Shown: positions 41,618 through 51,020, counted from the first letter of the stretch. The stretch: DNA of 64,000 nt from Alloboseaceae bacterium BT-24-1 (GCA_025846845.1 JAOYTL010000006.1:1-64000); one strand, 5' to 3'. The notes: generated from the letters alone by a model not told the origin. A program made the numbers and translations.

Positions 41618-42781
41618 TCACGCGGCGAGGCTGCGCATCTCCGCGATAAGGTCGGCTTTGCCCTCGAAGCCAATGCCCGGCAGGTCCGGCATGATGATGT
41701 GGCCGGCCTCGACGCGCACGCCGTCTGGGAAACCTCCATAGGGCTGGAACAGGTCGGGGTAGGATTCGTTTCCGCCGAGGCCGAGGCCCGCCGCGATGTT
41801 CAGCGACATCTGGTGGCCGCCATGGGGGATACAGCGGTGCCAGGACCAGCCGTTCTGCTTCAACATCTCCAGCGTGCGCAAATATTCGACGAGGCCGTAG
41901 CTCAGCGCGCAGTCGAACTGCAGCCAGTCGCGGTCCGGGCGCATGCCGCCATAGCGGATCAGGTTGCGCGCGTCCTGCATCGAGAACAGGTTTTCACCGG
42001 TCGCCATCGGGCCGGGATAATGCTCGGCGAGCCTGGCCTGAAGGTCGTAGTCGAGCGGATCGCCCGCCTCCTCATACCAGAACAGGTCGTACTGGCGCAG
42101 CGCCTTGGCGTAGGCGATCGCCGTCTCCAGGTCGAAGCGGCCATTGGCATCGACCGCGAGCTTGCACCTGGCCGGCAGCAGCTTCAGCACCGTCTCGATG
42201 CGCTTGCAGTCATCAGCGAGCGGCGCGCCGCCGATCTTCATCTTCACGACGGTGTAGCCACGGTCGAGATAGCCCTGCATCTCAGCCGCCAGACCCTCCA
42301 GGCCCTTGCCGGGATAGTAGTAGCCGCCCGCAGCATAGACGAAGACCTTCGGATCGGCCTGCGTGCCGTGGCGCTCCGCCAGCAGACGGAAGAGCGGCTT
42401 GCCGGCGATCTTCGCGACGGCATCCCAGACCGCCATGTCGATCGTGCCCATGGCGACGGAGCGCTCGCCATGGCCGCCTGGCTTCTCATTGGTGAACATC
42501 GCGGCCCAGACCTTGCCGGGGTCGAGATTGCCGCCCTCGGCATCGAGCAGGCTCTCGGGCGCCGTCTGGAGGATACGCGGGGCGAAGCGCTCGCGGATCA
42601 GCCCGCCCTGGCCATAGCGCCCGTTCGAGTTGAAGCCGTAGCCGATCACCGGCTTGCCGTCGCGGATGACGTCGGTGACGACGGCAACCAGGCTCAGCGT
42701 CATCTTCGAGAAGTCGATGAAGGCATTCGCGATGGGCGAGGCGATCGGAGCGGTGCGCTCCCGGATGTCGACGATACGCAT
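41618..42781 (-). CDS. Enolase-superfamily dehydratase, D-tartrate dehydratase-like
   Basis: Sugar-acid dehydratase of 387 aa in the mandelate racemase/muconate lactonising group. Acid-base lysines appear as VVKMKIGG (Lys180, Lys182); metal ligands are Asp211 (VDANGRF), Glu237 or 238 (FWYEEAGD) and Glu263 (ATGENLF), and the general base is His320 (IPHGGHQ). This layout, with a long YYYPGKG loop and GGHGERSVAMGTIDM, resembles the D-tartrate dehydratase of Bradyrhizobium. Binding protein and LysR genes next to it support a tartrate-like acid as substrate, but the substrate is inferred. Confidence 0.85.
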   Translation of the reverse strand: MRIVDIRERTAPIASPIANAFIDFSKMTLSLVAVVTDVIRDGKPVIGYGFNSNGRYGQGGLIRERFAPRILQTAPESLLDAEGGNLDPGKVWAAMFTNEKPGGHGERSVAMGTIDMAVWDAVAKIAGKPLFRLLAERHGTQADPKVFVYAAGGYYYPGKGLEGLAAEMQGYLDRGYTVVKMKIGGAPLADDCKRIETVLKLLPARCKLAVDANGRFDLETAIAYAKALRQYDLFWYEEAGDPLDYDLQARLAEHYPGPMATGENLFSMQDARNLIRYGGMRPDRDWLQFDCALSYGLVEYLRTLEMLKQNGWSWHRCIPHGGHQMSLNIAAGLGLGGNESYPDLFQPYGGFPDGVRVEAGHIIMPDLPGIGFEGKADLIAEMRSLAA

Positions 42782-42818
42782 TTAGAAGGCTTCCTGATCG
42801 GAGGGAGATCGGCTGGGT

Positions 42819-43784
42819 TCAGTCGGCGAACTGACCGGCGGCCTGGATCAGCGGACGCCAGCGGCCGATGTCGCCTTTCAGGGTCTGCGCCAGGGCGTGC
42901 GGCGTGGCTTTTTCCGGCGTCGGTACTGTGCTGATGTCAATGAAGCGGCTGGCGAGCGTGGGGTCCTGCAGAGCCTTCGCCAACGCTGCCGACAGCGTCC
43001 GAACCACGGAATCCGGGGTCTTTGCAGGCACGAAAAGGCCGTGCCACACGCTGATTTCCATGTTGGGAAGGCCGGCTTCGCCTACGGTGGGCACATCGGG
43101 AAGCGCGGGGATTCGCTGCGTGCTCGTGACGGCATAGCCCTTGATGCTCTTCGACCGCAGCTGGGGCGCGGCAGTGGTGGTCTGCTCGCAGCCAAGGTCG
43201 ACCTGGTTCGCCAGCAGCGCCTGCAGGACCGGCCCGCCGCCCCGGAAAGGCACCTGAGTGAGCTTCTTGTCCACGGCCGCCATGAACAGCAATCCGCAGA
43301 GTTGCGAGGAAGCGCCCAGGCCCGAATGGGCAAATGTCACATCCTGCCCGCGCGCTTTGACGTCTTTAATCAGATCCGCGAGTGAATCAGGCTGGTATCC
43401 CCGCCGGGCGATGATCGCCATGCTGGCATCCGAGACGACGCCGACGGGCCTGAGATCGGCCGTCGGATCGAAAGGCAGCTTGCGATAGAGCGTGACGGCC
43501 GTCGCCAGTCCGAGATGGTTGAGCAGGATGGTGTGCCCGTCGGGATCGGAGCGAACGGCTCGATGGCTGCCGGTCGTGCCGCCAGCGCCGGCCACATTCT
43601 CGACGATGATGTTCTGGCCGAGAATGCGGCCCATCGTTTCCGCGGTCACACGAGCGACCGTGTCGGACGGCCCCCCGGCGGCAAAGGGAACGATCATCGT
43701 GATCGGCCGTGAAGGATAATTCTGCGCCGCGGCTGGCGTCGCGATCGCCGCCGCCAGCAAAATGCCAAAAGCCAGTTTCGCCAT
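42819..43784 (-). CDS. Bug/TctC-type substrate-binding protein
   Basis: Periplasmic binding protein of the tripartite tricarboxylate transporter family (321 aa). Signal peptide MAKLAFGILLAAAIATPAAA, then the typical NYPSRPITMIVPFAAGGPSD start, AGAGGTTGSHRAVRSDPDGH and VPFRGGGPVLQALLANQVDL. GGGGGAGG precedes the ATG. The gene is upstream of and in the same direction as the dehydratase (37 bases), so both are one operon. TctA and TctB permease genes are not nearby, as is usual for orphan Bug proteins, so it may be used for signalling or with a distant permease. A carboxylate ligand is likely. Confidence 0.92.
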   Translation of the reverse strand: MAKLAFGILLAAAIATPAAAQNYPSRPITMIVPFAAGGPSDTVARVTAETMGRILGQNIIVENVAGAGGTTGSHRAVRSDPDGHTILLNHLGLATAVTLYRKLPFDPTADLRPVGVVSDASMAIIARRGYQPDSLADLIKDVKARGQDVTFAHSGLGASSQLCGLLFMAAVDKKLTQVPFRGGGPVLQALLANQVDLGCEQTTTAAPQLRSKSIKGYAVTSTQRIPALPDVPTVGEAGLPNMEISVWHGLFVPAKTPDSVVRTLSAALAKALQDPTLASRFIDISTVPTPEKATPHALAQTLKGDIGRWRPLIQAAGQFAD

Positions 43785-43916
43785 CGTTGCCTCCCCCGTA
43801 GTTGGTTGACGGGACGATAGAGCGAGCCGAAGGGAATATCAGCCACCGCTGGCGTGGTAATTTTTCATCCAAGCCGTTCCATTTGGAGATGGCTGTAAAG
43901 CTCTGCCGGAGGCTTC

Positions 43917-44882
43917 ATGCGCAGTTTCGACCCGGTATCCTTGCGCCTGTTCGTCGCCGTCTGCGAGGAGGGCAACATCGCGGCCGCCGCCCAGAGGGAA
44001 GCGATCGTGCCCTCGGCCGTCAGCAAGCGCATCGCCCAGATGGAAAGCGAAGCCGGCGTCAGATTGTTTGAACGTGGTCGTCGAGGCGTGACGGTCACGG
44101 CCGCGGGCGAGGCGCTCTGGCGCTATGCGCGCGAGTCGCTGCAGATGCTCGACCGGATCAAATCGGACCTCGGCGCCTTTGCGCAGGGCGTGCAGGGCCA
44201 GGTTCGCGTTTTCGGCAGCAAGTCGGCGGTCGCCCAGTTTCTACCCAATGATATCGGTCGCTTCGCCAAGATGTATCGCGACGTCCGAGTGAGCTTGGAA
44301 GAGCGGGAAATCTGGGAGGTTGTAAGAGGCGTCGAAGAGGGACGAGCCGATATCGGCGTGTGCTGGGATGCGGTGGACTTTCGAGATCTGACCCTCTTTC
44401 CCTATCATAGGGATCACCTCGCCGTCGTCGTACCCGAGGGGCACCCACTTGCCAGCCGCGACTCGGTCGCCTTCATCGAGACTCTCGACTACGAGCACGT
44501 CGATATCCTGGCTCGCAGCATCATGCAGCAGAGACAACGGAGTGCTGCAGGAGCAGCCGGAAAGCAGCTGATCCACCGGATCCAGGTGTCGACGGTGGAT
44601 GCTGCCTACCGGATCGTCGCCGCTGGACTGGCTGTCGCTATCGTCCCTGGCGAGGAAGCGCGCGCCGTTCAGCAGGCGCTGGGTCTGACGGTAGTGCCGC
44701 TGAATGACTCTTGGTCCCTCCGCCAATTTGTCATCTCGGTAAGGAACAGGGGATTGTCATTACCTGCCAGTCTTCTGGTCGAAAAGCTCCGACTTGCGGC
44801 CGACGTGGGAAACAATGATCAGCGAGCACATCCAACGTCTGCACCGTTGAATGTCCCCGTAGTGGCGCTGCGGAGTCTCTAG
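43917..44882 (+). CDS. LysR-family transcription regulator
   Basis: Regulator of 321 aa, divergent from the binding-protein/dehydratase operon. The HTH runs RLFVAVCEEGNIAAAAQREA and IVPSAVSKRIAQMESEAGVR; the effector domain (QVRVFGSKSAVAQFLPNDIG, VVPEGHPLASRDSVAFIETL) is typical. It probably activates the operon in response to its substrate, a role inferred from the divergent layout. The C-terminal end is longer than usual by about 15 residues. Confidence 0.94.
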   Translation: MRSFDPVSLRLFVAVCEEGNIAAAAQREAIVPSAVSKRIAQMESEAGVRLFERGRRGVTVTAAGEALWRYARESLQMLDRIKSDLGAFAQGVQGQVRVFGSKSAVAQFLPNDIGRFAKMYRDVRVSLEEREIWEVVRGVEEGRADIGVCWDAVDFRDLTLFPYHRDHLAVVVPEGHPLASRDSVAFIETLDYEHVDILARSIMQQRQRSAAGAAGKQLIHRIQVSTVDAAYRIVAAGLAVAIVPGEEARAVQQALGLTVVPLNDSWSLRQFVISVRNRGLSLPASLLVEKLRLAADVGNNDQRAHPTSAPLNVPVVALRSL

Positions 44883-44981
44883 CTATTGGCCGCCCGCAGC
44901 CGTCTTCGGGCTATCGCAGGGAGCATTGACGTCCAAACGCCATCGACTAATAATGAGTGGCTAGCTACATGTGAGACTTCC

Positions 44982-45191
44982 GTGTCCGAGCGGCCCAAAA
45001 AGAGATCGGATCTGAAGCGTGGCGGGCGCTTGCAGATCATGTTGAGTAAGTCAGAGCTAGCTTTGATCGAGGAGTACCGCTTCCGAAAGCGGATGCGCAG
45101 CCGGTCCGATGCTGTACGGACACTGTTGCAGCGAGGCCTTGCTCAGTGCACCACTGTCCACGCCGAAGGTTCTGGCCATACAGGCAGTTAG
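44982..45191 (+). CDS. Small ribbon-helix-helix-like protein
   Basis: A 69-residue basic protein from GTG at 44982 (MSERPKKRSDLKRGGRLQIM). The part RLQIMLSKSELALIEEYRFR and SRSDAVRTLLQRGL matches the strand-helix-helix pattern of RHH or similar DNA-binding proteins. The frame is open earlier, to 44886, but without protein-like text. It lies in the same direction as, and just upstream of, the HWE kinase gene and could regulate it. Function otherwise unknown. Confidence 0.6.
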   Translation: MSERPKKRSDLKRGGRLQIMLSKSELALIEEYRFRKRMRSRSDAVRTLLQRGLAQCTTVHAEGSGHTGS

Positions 45192-45203
45192 GACTGGTCG
45201 CTG

Positions 45204-46199
45204 ATGCCTGCTCCCAACCCGAGCGCCTGGAGTGCCACAGCCCTGCGCCGCGCAATCGGTGCTGCCGGCGTCGCGCTGTGGTCCTGGAATGTCCAGACGA
45301 ACGCATTTTCCATGGACGAGCGCGGCTTCGAGCTTTGGGCGGTGCCTCAAAGTGACAACGTCAAGTTCGAGGACTTGTCGGCACGCATCCACCCTGCCGA
45401 TAGGGACAGGGTTCGGGCAGCGTTCACGGCGACGCGGGCCATCATCGGCGCCTACGAGATCGACTTTCGCATCATCATTGGCGAAGAGATCCGCTGGATA
45501 TCGGCTCGCGGAATCGGCGATGACTCGGCGCTGCACGAGAACCTTGCCTATGGCATCTTTCTTGACGTGACGGGCCGCAAGCAGGCTGAGGAGGGTCACG
45601 AACTACTCGCGGGCGAGATGAGCCACCGGGTGAAGAACCTGCTCGCGATTGCCGCTGGGCTGACTCAGATATCATCCAGATCCGCCACGACGGCCAAGGA
45701 GATGGCCGTTGAACTCACTGGACGTTTGGCCGCTCTCGGGAGGGCTCACGACCTGGTGCGGCCGCTTCCTGGCCATCAAGGACGTGCAGCGTTGCTGGGC
45801 GACCTGATCTCAATCCTGCTTTCACCCTATGAGGACAAGGGCGCGTTCAGCAGGCGCATTCGCGTCGCCGTGCCCCGGATGGGTGTCGGCGAAGTCGCGG
45901 CAACGACCATCGCTCTGATCATCCATGAACTGGCGACCAATTCGCTCAAGTATGGTGCCCTATTTTCCGAGGCGGGCACGCTCGACGTCTCAGGTTCTCT
46001 GGACGATGACAACCTAAAGATCGTTTGGATTGAGCGCGGGGGACCGAGTGTCGAACCTCCTAACGGAGCTGAGGGCTACGGCAGCCGCTTGGTCGTGCGG
46101 AGCGTGTCCGGGCAACTCGGTGGTTCCATCAACTACGATTGGTCAGCTGAGGGTGTCGTCGTCACGCTGATGATCAAGGCGTCGAAGCTTGCCACTTAG
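45204..46199 (+). CDS. PAS-containing HWE histidine kinase
   Basis: Soluble sensor kinase of 331 aa. A PAS domain (about 14-125) with SWNVQTNAFSMDERGFELWA leads to the HWE/HisKA_2 core, where the phospho-accepting His141 is in EMSHRVKNLLAIAAGLTQIS; the ATPase region has IIHELATNSLKYGAL and GYGSRLVVRSV. HWE kinases are an alphaproteobacterial group including blue-light sensors and general-stress kinases. There is no Cys in the flavin (NCRFLQ) motif of LOV domains here, so light sensing is not supported. No response regulator gene is adjacent. Confidence 0.93.
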   Translation: MPAPNPSAWSATALRRAIGAAGVALWSWNVQTNAFSMDERGFELWAVPQSDNVKFEDLSARIHPADRDRVRAAFTATRAIIGAYEIDFRIIIGEEIRWISARGIGDDSALHENLAYGIFLDVTGRKQAEEGHELLAGEMSHRVKNLLAIAAGLTQISSRSATTAKEMAVELTGRLAALGRAHDLVRPLPGHQGRAALLGDLISILLSPYEDKGAFSRRIRVAVPRMGVGEVAATTIALIIHELATNSLKYGALFSEAGTLDVSGSLDDDNLKIVWIERGGPSVEPPNGAEGYGSRLVVRSVSGQLGGSINYDWSAEGVVVTLMIKASKLAT

Positions 46200-46258
46200 G
46201 CGGCTTGCGGACGGCTGGTAGGGCTTTCGTCGCCGGTTTGGCAAGCACCCCGGGCTCT

Positions 46259-47785
46259 TCATTTCATCGCAGCAATCAGGGCCGCCTCGAGCTGAGACTG
46301 CCAGAATGGCTTGGCAAGCATCACTACGCCATCGCGGGAGGGCGCCTCCAATTCCGCATAACCGGAAGCGAGAATGATCCGAATGTCTGGCCAGCGTTCT
46401 GAAACCGCGTCAATCAGCTGAGTACCCGTCATATTGGGCATTGCGTGATCCGTGACGAGCACATCGACGGGGTCTCCTGTTTCGAGTTTCGCCAGTGCCT
46501 CCCTGCCCGAGTTCGCTTCCATCACCGCGTGACCCAGATCTTCAAGCAGAGCGACGGTATTCATGAGAATCAACGCATCGTCGTCGACGGCGAGAATGCG
46601 TAGCGCCCGTGTGTCATGATCCACAGCTGGCTCTGAAGGTGTCACTTCAAGCGTGTGTTGCTCGGCCGTAGGCAGCCAAATCGTTGCGGTGGTACCCTCC
46701 CCAAGCGTGCTCGCAAGAGTCAGACGGCCGCCCAGTTGTTCGGCGGTTCCGGACACCATCGAAAGGCCGAGCCCAGTGCCTTTCCCGACACCCTTGGTCG
46801 TAAAAAACGGCTCAGACGCTTTCGCCAAGGTGTCTGGGTCCATCCCCAATCCCTTGTCTGCGACACTGATTTGAATGAAACCTGGGTGGGGAAGCCCAGC
46901 CTTCTTGCTGTCGCTGGCCGTTGCGTTCCTTGCTGAGATTGTGATTGAACCGCCCTCGGGCATCGCATCGCGCGCGTTTACGGCAAGATTGATGATGGCG
47001 AGTTCGAGTTGATGCGGGTCCGCCAGTGCATGCTTCAAACCAACACCGAACGAGTATTCGATCTCGATCGAAGGCCCCAATGAGCGGCTCAGCAAGTCCG
47101 TCATCCCACCAATCAGGTGAAAGACATCGACTGGTGCAGTCGCCAGATTCTGTTTGCGAGCAAAAGCTAGCATTCTTTGAGTGAGTGCAACGCCGCGTTC
47201 TGCGCCCGCCAAGGCATTCCTGATCAAAATTTCCCTGCGCTCAGGCGGTTGCGGCTTTCTGAGCAACTCAAGGCTCCCGATAATGGCATTGAGCAGATTA
47301 TTGAAGTCATGCGCCACACCGCCGGTTAGCTGGCCCAGGGACTCCATCTTCTGGGATTGATAAAGGGCTTCCTTTGCCGCCTGCAAGTTCTCTTGGGCGA
47401 TCTTTCGCTCGGTCAAATCTCGCGTGATCTTGGCGTAAGCGAGCAGTTCGCCCGTGCGGGTATCGAACACCGGGTCTATAATGACGTGCGCCCAAAACGT
47501 TGTTCCGTCTTTGCGGACTCGCCAGCCTTCGTTTTCAAATCGCCCCTGAGTTCTGGCCGTTTCCAGTGCCCGAGCGGGAAGGCCGGTCGCTTTGTCGTTT
47601 TCTGTATAAAATCGCGAAAAATGCTGTCCTAGAATCTCACTCTCGCGGTATCCCTTGAAGCGTTCGGCACCGGGGTTCCAACTCGTTACGAACCCGCCGC
47701 TATCGAGCATGTAGATGGCGTAGTCGGTTATCGCGTCGATAAGGATACGATACCTGTCGTCCGCCAAGTCGTTTTTGAAGGTCAT
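46259..47785 (-). CDS. Hybrid histidine kinase with PAS and receiver domains
   Basis: Soluble hybrid kinase of 508 aa. MTFKNDLADDRYRILIDAIT at 47785 has AGGA upstream; the longer frame is discounted. A PAS domain with PAC (about 10-125) leads to HisKA with His159 in GGVAHDFNNLLNAIIGS, then the ATPase (NLAVNARDAMPEGG, GTGLGLSMVSG), and a C-terminal receiver with phospho-acceptor Asp446 in VDVLVTDHAMPNMTGTQLID. The HDFNN box and terminal receiver are typical of blue-light or FixL-like kinases. Convergent with the HWE kinase gene; partner unknown. Confidence 0.94.
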   Translation of the reverse strand: MTFKNDLADDRYRILIDAITDYAIYMLDSGGFVTSWNPGAERFKGYRESEILGQHFSRFYTENDKATGLPARALETARTQGRFENEGWRVRKDGTTFWAHVIIDPVFDTRTGELLAYAKITRDLTERKIAQENLQAAKEALYQSQKMESLGQLTGGVAHDFNNLLNAIIGSLELLRKPQPPERREILIRNALAGAERGVALTQRMLAFARKQNLATAPVDVFHLIGGMTDLLSRSLGPSIEIEYSFGVGLKHALADPHQLELAIINLAVNARDAMPEGGSITISARNATASDSKKAGLPHPGFIQISVADKGLGMDPDTLAKASEPFFTTKGVGKGTGLGLSMVSGTAEQLGGRLTLASTLGEGTTATIWLPTAEQHTLEVTPSEPAVDHDTRALRILAVDDDALILMNTVALLEDLGHAVMEANSGREALAKLETGDPVDVLVTDHAMPNMTGTQLIDAVSERWPDIRIILASGYAELEAPSRDGVVMLAKPFWQSQLEAALIAAMK

Positions 47786-48069
47786 ATCCGGTTCCTGCGG
47801 TGACCTCCTATAACTGATATGCCGATGCTCCGTTCCGACCTCAACCAAATGGGTCCCCGTGACGATCGCCGCACTACCACGACAATGACTCGCAGATGGA
47901 ACCGGGCAAGGTAAGGTTTCGCACGTCTTGAACAGGACTTTGCTCAAGGTCCCGCGCAGTCCATCGTAGCTATGTCCGCTGCGTTATTGGATTGGGTAGC
48001 GATACCGACGCAAGGCTAGAAGTCGACCTCGCCGCCGAGATCGAACGGGACATCGCCCTCTAGCAATGC

Positions 48070-49350
48070 TTAGTGAGCAAGGTTGTTCAGAGTTTCGGGC
48101 GCGCCATCGAAAGCGAAAGGATTGAGGAACTGTCGTCGCCAGAACAATTCTCTGTCGACGACGCTCAATGTCGCCTCGTTGCACACCGCCTGCCATTGCT
48201 CCTTGATGGTCGAGATCTGCGTTGCGGCGATCGCGGTCGCTTCCTCGCGAGACAAAAGGAAACTCTGCGCGGCATCCAGGCACATCGCGATCTGGCTGAA
48301 GCGTCGGTTGCCGTCGATCAACATGGCCTGGCTGGCTTCCCGACCGGTGCGGCCCTGCGGACAGATATCGTAGGCCGGCGTCAGCGACAGCATGCTGCCA
48401 TTCCAGAACGCAGCATGATTGCGCGCATGGTCGTCGGTATTGCCGCACAGGATGTTGAACGTGAGGCGCGAGAACAACTCGCGCAATGTCGGCTTGGGAT
48501 CGGTGAAGCGATGCCGGATGATCGTCGCTAGCTCTTGATAGCTGGCATAGCGCGCCATCATCTCGTCGAGGCCGAGAAGGGTGAGGGCCGAGACCATCGC
48601 GAGGCGCTCCCAGCCAGCGTTGATCTTGCGCCGATCGAAGCGCCGGATCAGCAGCACGTCCTTGCCTGCGACATGCGCGAGCCGGACCGGGGCCGTGTCG
48701 ATGCCGACGAGCGCCGCCAGCCGCATCGCGATGAATTCCGCCTTCACGACGCTGTAGACGTCGGTCTGCGAAGAGAATTTGGCAATGTACTTCTCGTCAC
48801 CGTCATCGATTATAGCCTTCGGCCGTGCGCCGCCGATCGAGCTGCCGTGCAGCAGGGCGGCGTCCAGTTCCGGCGGGAGCGGCACACCTTCTTCCACCAG
48901 CCGCGCGGCGTTCAGCAATTCCCCCAATGGCGCGGCGGACGCGGAGCGCGGCACATATTTCGATGCCGATATCTGGAAGTCGAGCACACCAACCCTGTCG
49001 GACCCTGAATCCAGCAGATAGATGAGCTCATCGAGATCGGCTTTGTCGGCTGCGCCCGCCTTTGCTCCCAATCGTCGATTGATGATGACGCGGCGGCCCC
49101 AGGCATCCGGCGCAGCATCACGCAGGCAATTGGGCATCGACAGTCCTGCCGCAAGCGGCAGGACGCCTGCGCGCAAGGGAAGCTCTGGTGCGTAGAGCGA
49201 GACCGCGTCTTCGCGGGCGAGATAGCTGCGGCCGTAGTTGAACAGGAAGTTGCTGCCCTCGCGGGCGAGGCGACCCGCGACCACAGGCTGCGTCTGTCCT
49301 GGCAACCAAGCCCAGACATACGCCTCTGCATGGCGCTGTTCAGAAGTCAT
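48070..49350 (-). CDS. hipA: HipA-family toxin kinase
   Basis: Serine/threonine kinase toxin of a type II toxin-antitoxin pair (426 aa); HipA homologues phosphorylate glutamyl-tRNA synthetase or other targets and induce dormancy. The N-terminal barrel domain (GRLAREGSNFLFNYGRSYLA) is followed by the glycine-rich, autophosphorylated loop HGSSIGGARPKA (Ser170/171), and the catalytic NTDDHARNHA (Asn304 to His308) and AYDICP (Asp328). All key residues are present, so the toxin is probably active. It overlaps hipB by 11 bases. Confidence 0.94.
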   Translation of the reverse strand: MTSEQRHAEAYVWAWLPGQTQPVVAGRLAREGSNFLFNYGRSYLAREDAVSLYAPELPLRAGVLPLAAGLSMPNCLRDAAPDAWGRRVIINRRLGAKAGAADKADLDELIYLLDSGSDRVGVLDFQISASKYVPRSASAAPLGELLNAARLVEEGVPLPPELDAALLHGSSIGGARPKAIIDDGDEKYIAKFSSQTDVYSVVKAEFIAMRLAALVGIDTAPVRLAHVAGKDVLLIRRFDRRKINAGWERLAMVSALTLLGLDEMMARYASYQELATIIRHRFTDPKPTLRELFSRLTFNILCGNTDDHARNHAAFWNGSMLSLTPAYDICPQGRTGREASQAMLIDGNRRFSQIAMCLDAAQSFLLSREEATAIAATQISTIKEQWQAVCNEATLSVVDRELFWRRQFLNPFAFDGAPETLNNLAH

Positions 49351-49675
49351 CCTTCACCTTTCCCGAGGGGCGTACTGATTTGGGCAGCAAGGCGAGCATG
49401 GCATTGTTCGCGGACAGATGAGCTGCCATCGTCGGTTGATCGGCATCGAACAGGCGCACCCCGATAATGGCGGCGGCCTCGAATACCGCGCCGATTGCGG
49501 AGCCGGGGTCGCCGCGCTCGATTCTCTGAACGAGACCGCGTGAGATCCCCGCGCGGTCAGCGAGCTCCTGGGTGGTCAGCTTCCGCTCGATCCGCGCGCG
49601 CCGGATCATCTGGGCCAGCAGCTTCAGCGCGTCGTGGCTGTAGGAGGAATAGGCCCTTGTTTCTGGTTTTGCCAT
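49340..49675 (-). CDS. hipB: HipB-like antitoxin
   Basis: DNA-binding antitoxin (111 aa) with a Cro/C1 type helix-turn-helix: MIRRARIERKLTTQELADRA, GISRGLVQRIERGDPGSAIG. It would neutralise HipA and repress the operon through repeated motifs upstream. It begins at ATG 49675, five bases from the first operator copy. Its 3' end overlaps the toxin gene by 11 bases, so the two are coupled. Confidence 0.93.
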   Translation of the reverse strand: MAKPETRAYSSYSHDALKLLAQMIRRARIERKLTTQELADRAGISRGLVQRIERGDPGSAIGAVFEAAAIIGVRLFDADQPTMAAHLSANNAMLALLPKSVRPSGKVKDDF

Positions 49676-49680
49676 TGATC

Positions 49681-49821
49681 TGGTCCATAAACAGCCCGCG
49701 ACTTAATTTCACGGCCCGTTAATGGCTCATTAGGCGAGCCGTCGACTGTAAGCAACCCACATTATGCGAATTGGTTCATAAATAGCCCATATGTCGCTTA
49801 TATGGTCTAATAATGGACCAT
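49681..49821. promoter_or_regulatory. hipBA promoter with repeated operator motifs
   Basis: Two near-identical 17-mers TGGTCCATAAACAGCCC (49681-49697) and TGGTTCATAAATAGCCC (49772-49788), differing at two positions and 91 bases apart, and a palindrome ATGGTCTAATAATGGACCAT (49802-49821). They lie upstream of hipB in AT-rich DNA and are natural HipB binding sites for looping and autorepression. Confidence 0.65.
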
Positions 49822-49827
49822 CGTTAG

Positions 49828-50640
49828 ATGCGGTTGCGAAAAGGTCACCTCAATACACGGAAGGTCGGGGATACTGCCCCGCCTCCTTTGCCTGCCGCGA
49901 GCCCGGCTCGCCAGCGCGGCGCCAACCGCGGCGCGCTGCCGCCGCATCTGCCGCGGATCGAGATGATAGTCGACATCGAGAGCGACACATGTCCTTGCTG
50001 TTCCGGCAAGCTCCATCCCATCGGCGAGGATGTAGCCGAGCACCTCGATCGTGCCGGCCCAATTCCGTGTGCTCGTCTGCACCGCCCGAAATATGCCTGC
50101 CGGTCCTGCGAGGACGTCGTATCCGGCCCCGGCCCGTTGATCGAGGGCGGGATCCCGACCGAGGCGACGGTCGCCCATCTGCTGGTCTCGAAATACGCCG
50201 ATCATCTGCCGCTGTATCGTCAGGCTCAGATCTATGCGCGCCAGCGCGTCGTACTCGATCGCTCGACGCTGGCCGACTGGGTCGGGCGCGCCGCCTTCCT
50301 GTTGCGGCCCGTGCATGAACGGATGCTGGCGGCGCTGAAGAGCTCGCCCCAGCTGTTCGCGGACGAGACCACGGCGGCCTGCGCTCGATCCCGGCCAGGG
50401 CCGGACGAAGGCGGGCCAGCTCTGGGCTCTTGCCCGAGAAACCGGCCCGGGGGCGGCGCCGATCCACCCGGCGTCGTCTGTGTCTATGCTCCCCACCGCA
50501 AGGCGGAACGGCCGATCGCTCAACTCGCCGGCTTCCGCGGCATCCTCCAGGTCGAGGCTACTGCGGCTACAAGGTGTTGGCCGAACGCGGCGAGGTTCGC
50601 CTGGCCCTATCTGACCCTGTGCCGGCAGAGTTCATAGCTG
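49828..50640 (+). pseudogene. Truncated and frameshifted IS66-family transposase
   Basis: The zinc-finger and central part of an IS66 TnpC transposase: CPCCSGKLHPIGEDVAEHLD, YACRSCEDVV, VAHLLVSKYADHLPLYRQAQ and FADETT (DDE Asp). After that the frame changes (text becomes low-complexity to about 50450), then resumes as GGADPPGVVCVYAPHRKAER and, in another frame, GYKVLAERGEVRLAL. The N-terminal region, the C-terminal third and both insertion-sequence ends are missing. It is a dead remnant, marking this spot as a past insertion site beside hipBA. Confidence 0.85.
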
Positions 50641-50839
50641 GGACCACTCTCCAGCGATTTCGGACGCCCCTGGAGCGGTGGTACGTCCACATGCCCCAAC
50701 GCGCAATTTTGGCCCAATTCCGACTCTGAGAACGTCCGCTCCCAGGCATTCTGGTTCAGGAGCCAACCAAGGTACAAATTGGCCTCTTGCTGAATTTCGG
50801 AAGGCCCGCTTGTTATTCCTGAAGGAGATGAAGGAGCAA

Positions 50840-51020
50840 GCTTGGCTTTCAGATTTGGACGAGACGGAGTGGCAGCCGACGAGCTGTTCTTGCCGCCCAA
50901 GCCGCGACGAGATCACGATCAGTGCGATCAATCGCAACTTTCCGGGCCGATCCGGCCCGGGGAAGGTCTGGCTGGCTAGTCCCGCGACCGTGGCGACGAG
51001 CGCGATCGCCGGCGAGAATA
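50840..51020 (+). pseudogene. Fragment of an aconitase-family dehydratase large subunit
   Basis: A short plus-strand stretch reads SRDEITISAINRNFPGRSGP, then GKVWLASPATVATSAIAGEN. The pattern NRNF-GR-G-GxVxLxSPA is that of the C-terminus of 3-isopropylmalate/aconitase large subunits. Upstream text is degenerate and there is no complete domain, so this is a remnant left between the IS66 fragment and the esterase gene. Confidence 0.6.

Noticed and set aside
45204..46199. LOV blue-light sensor reading of the HWE kinase
   Set aside because: The conserved flavin-binding Cys motif is not present in its PAS domain.
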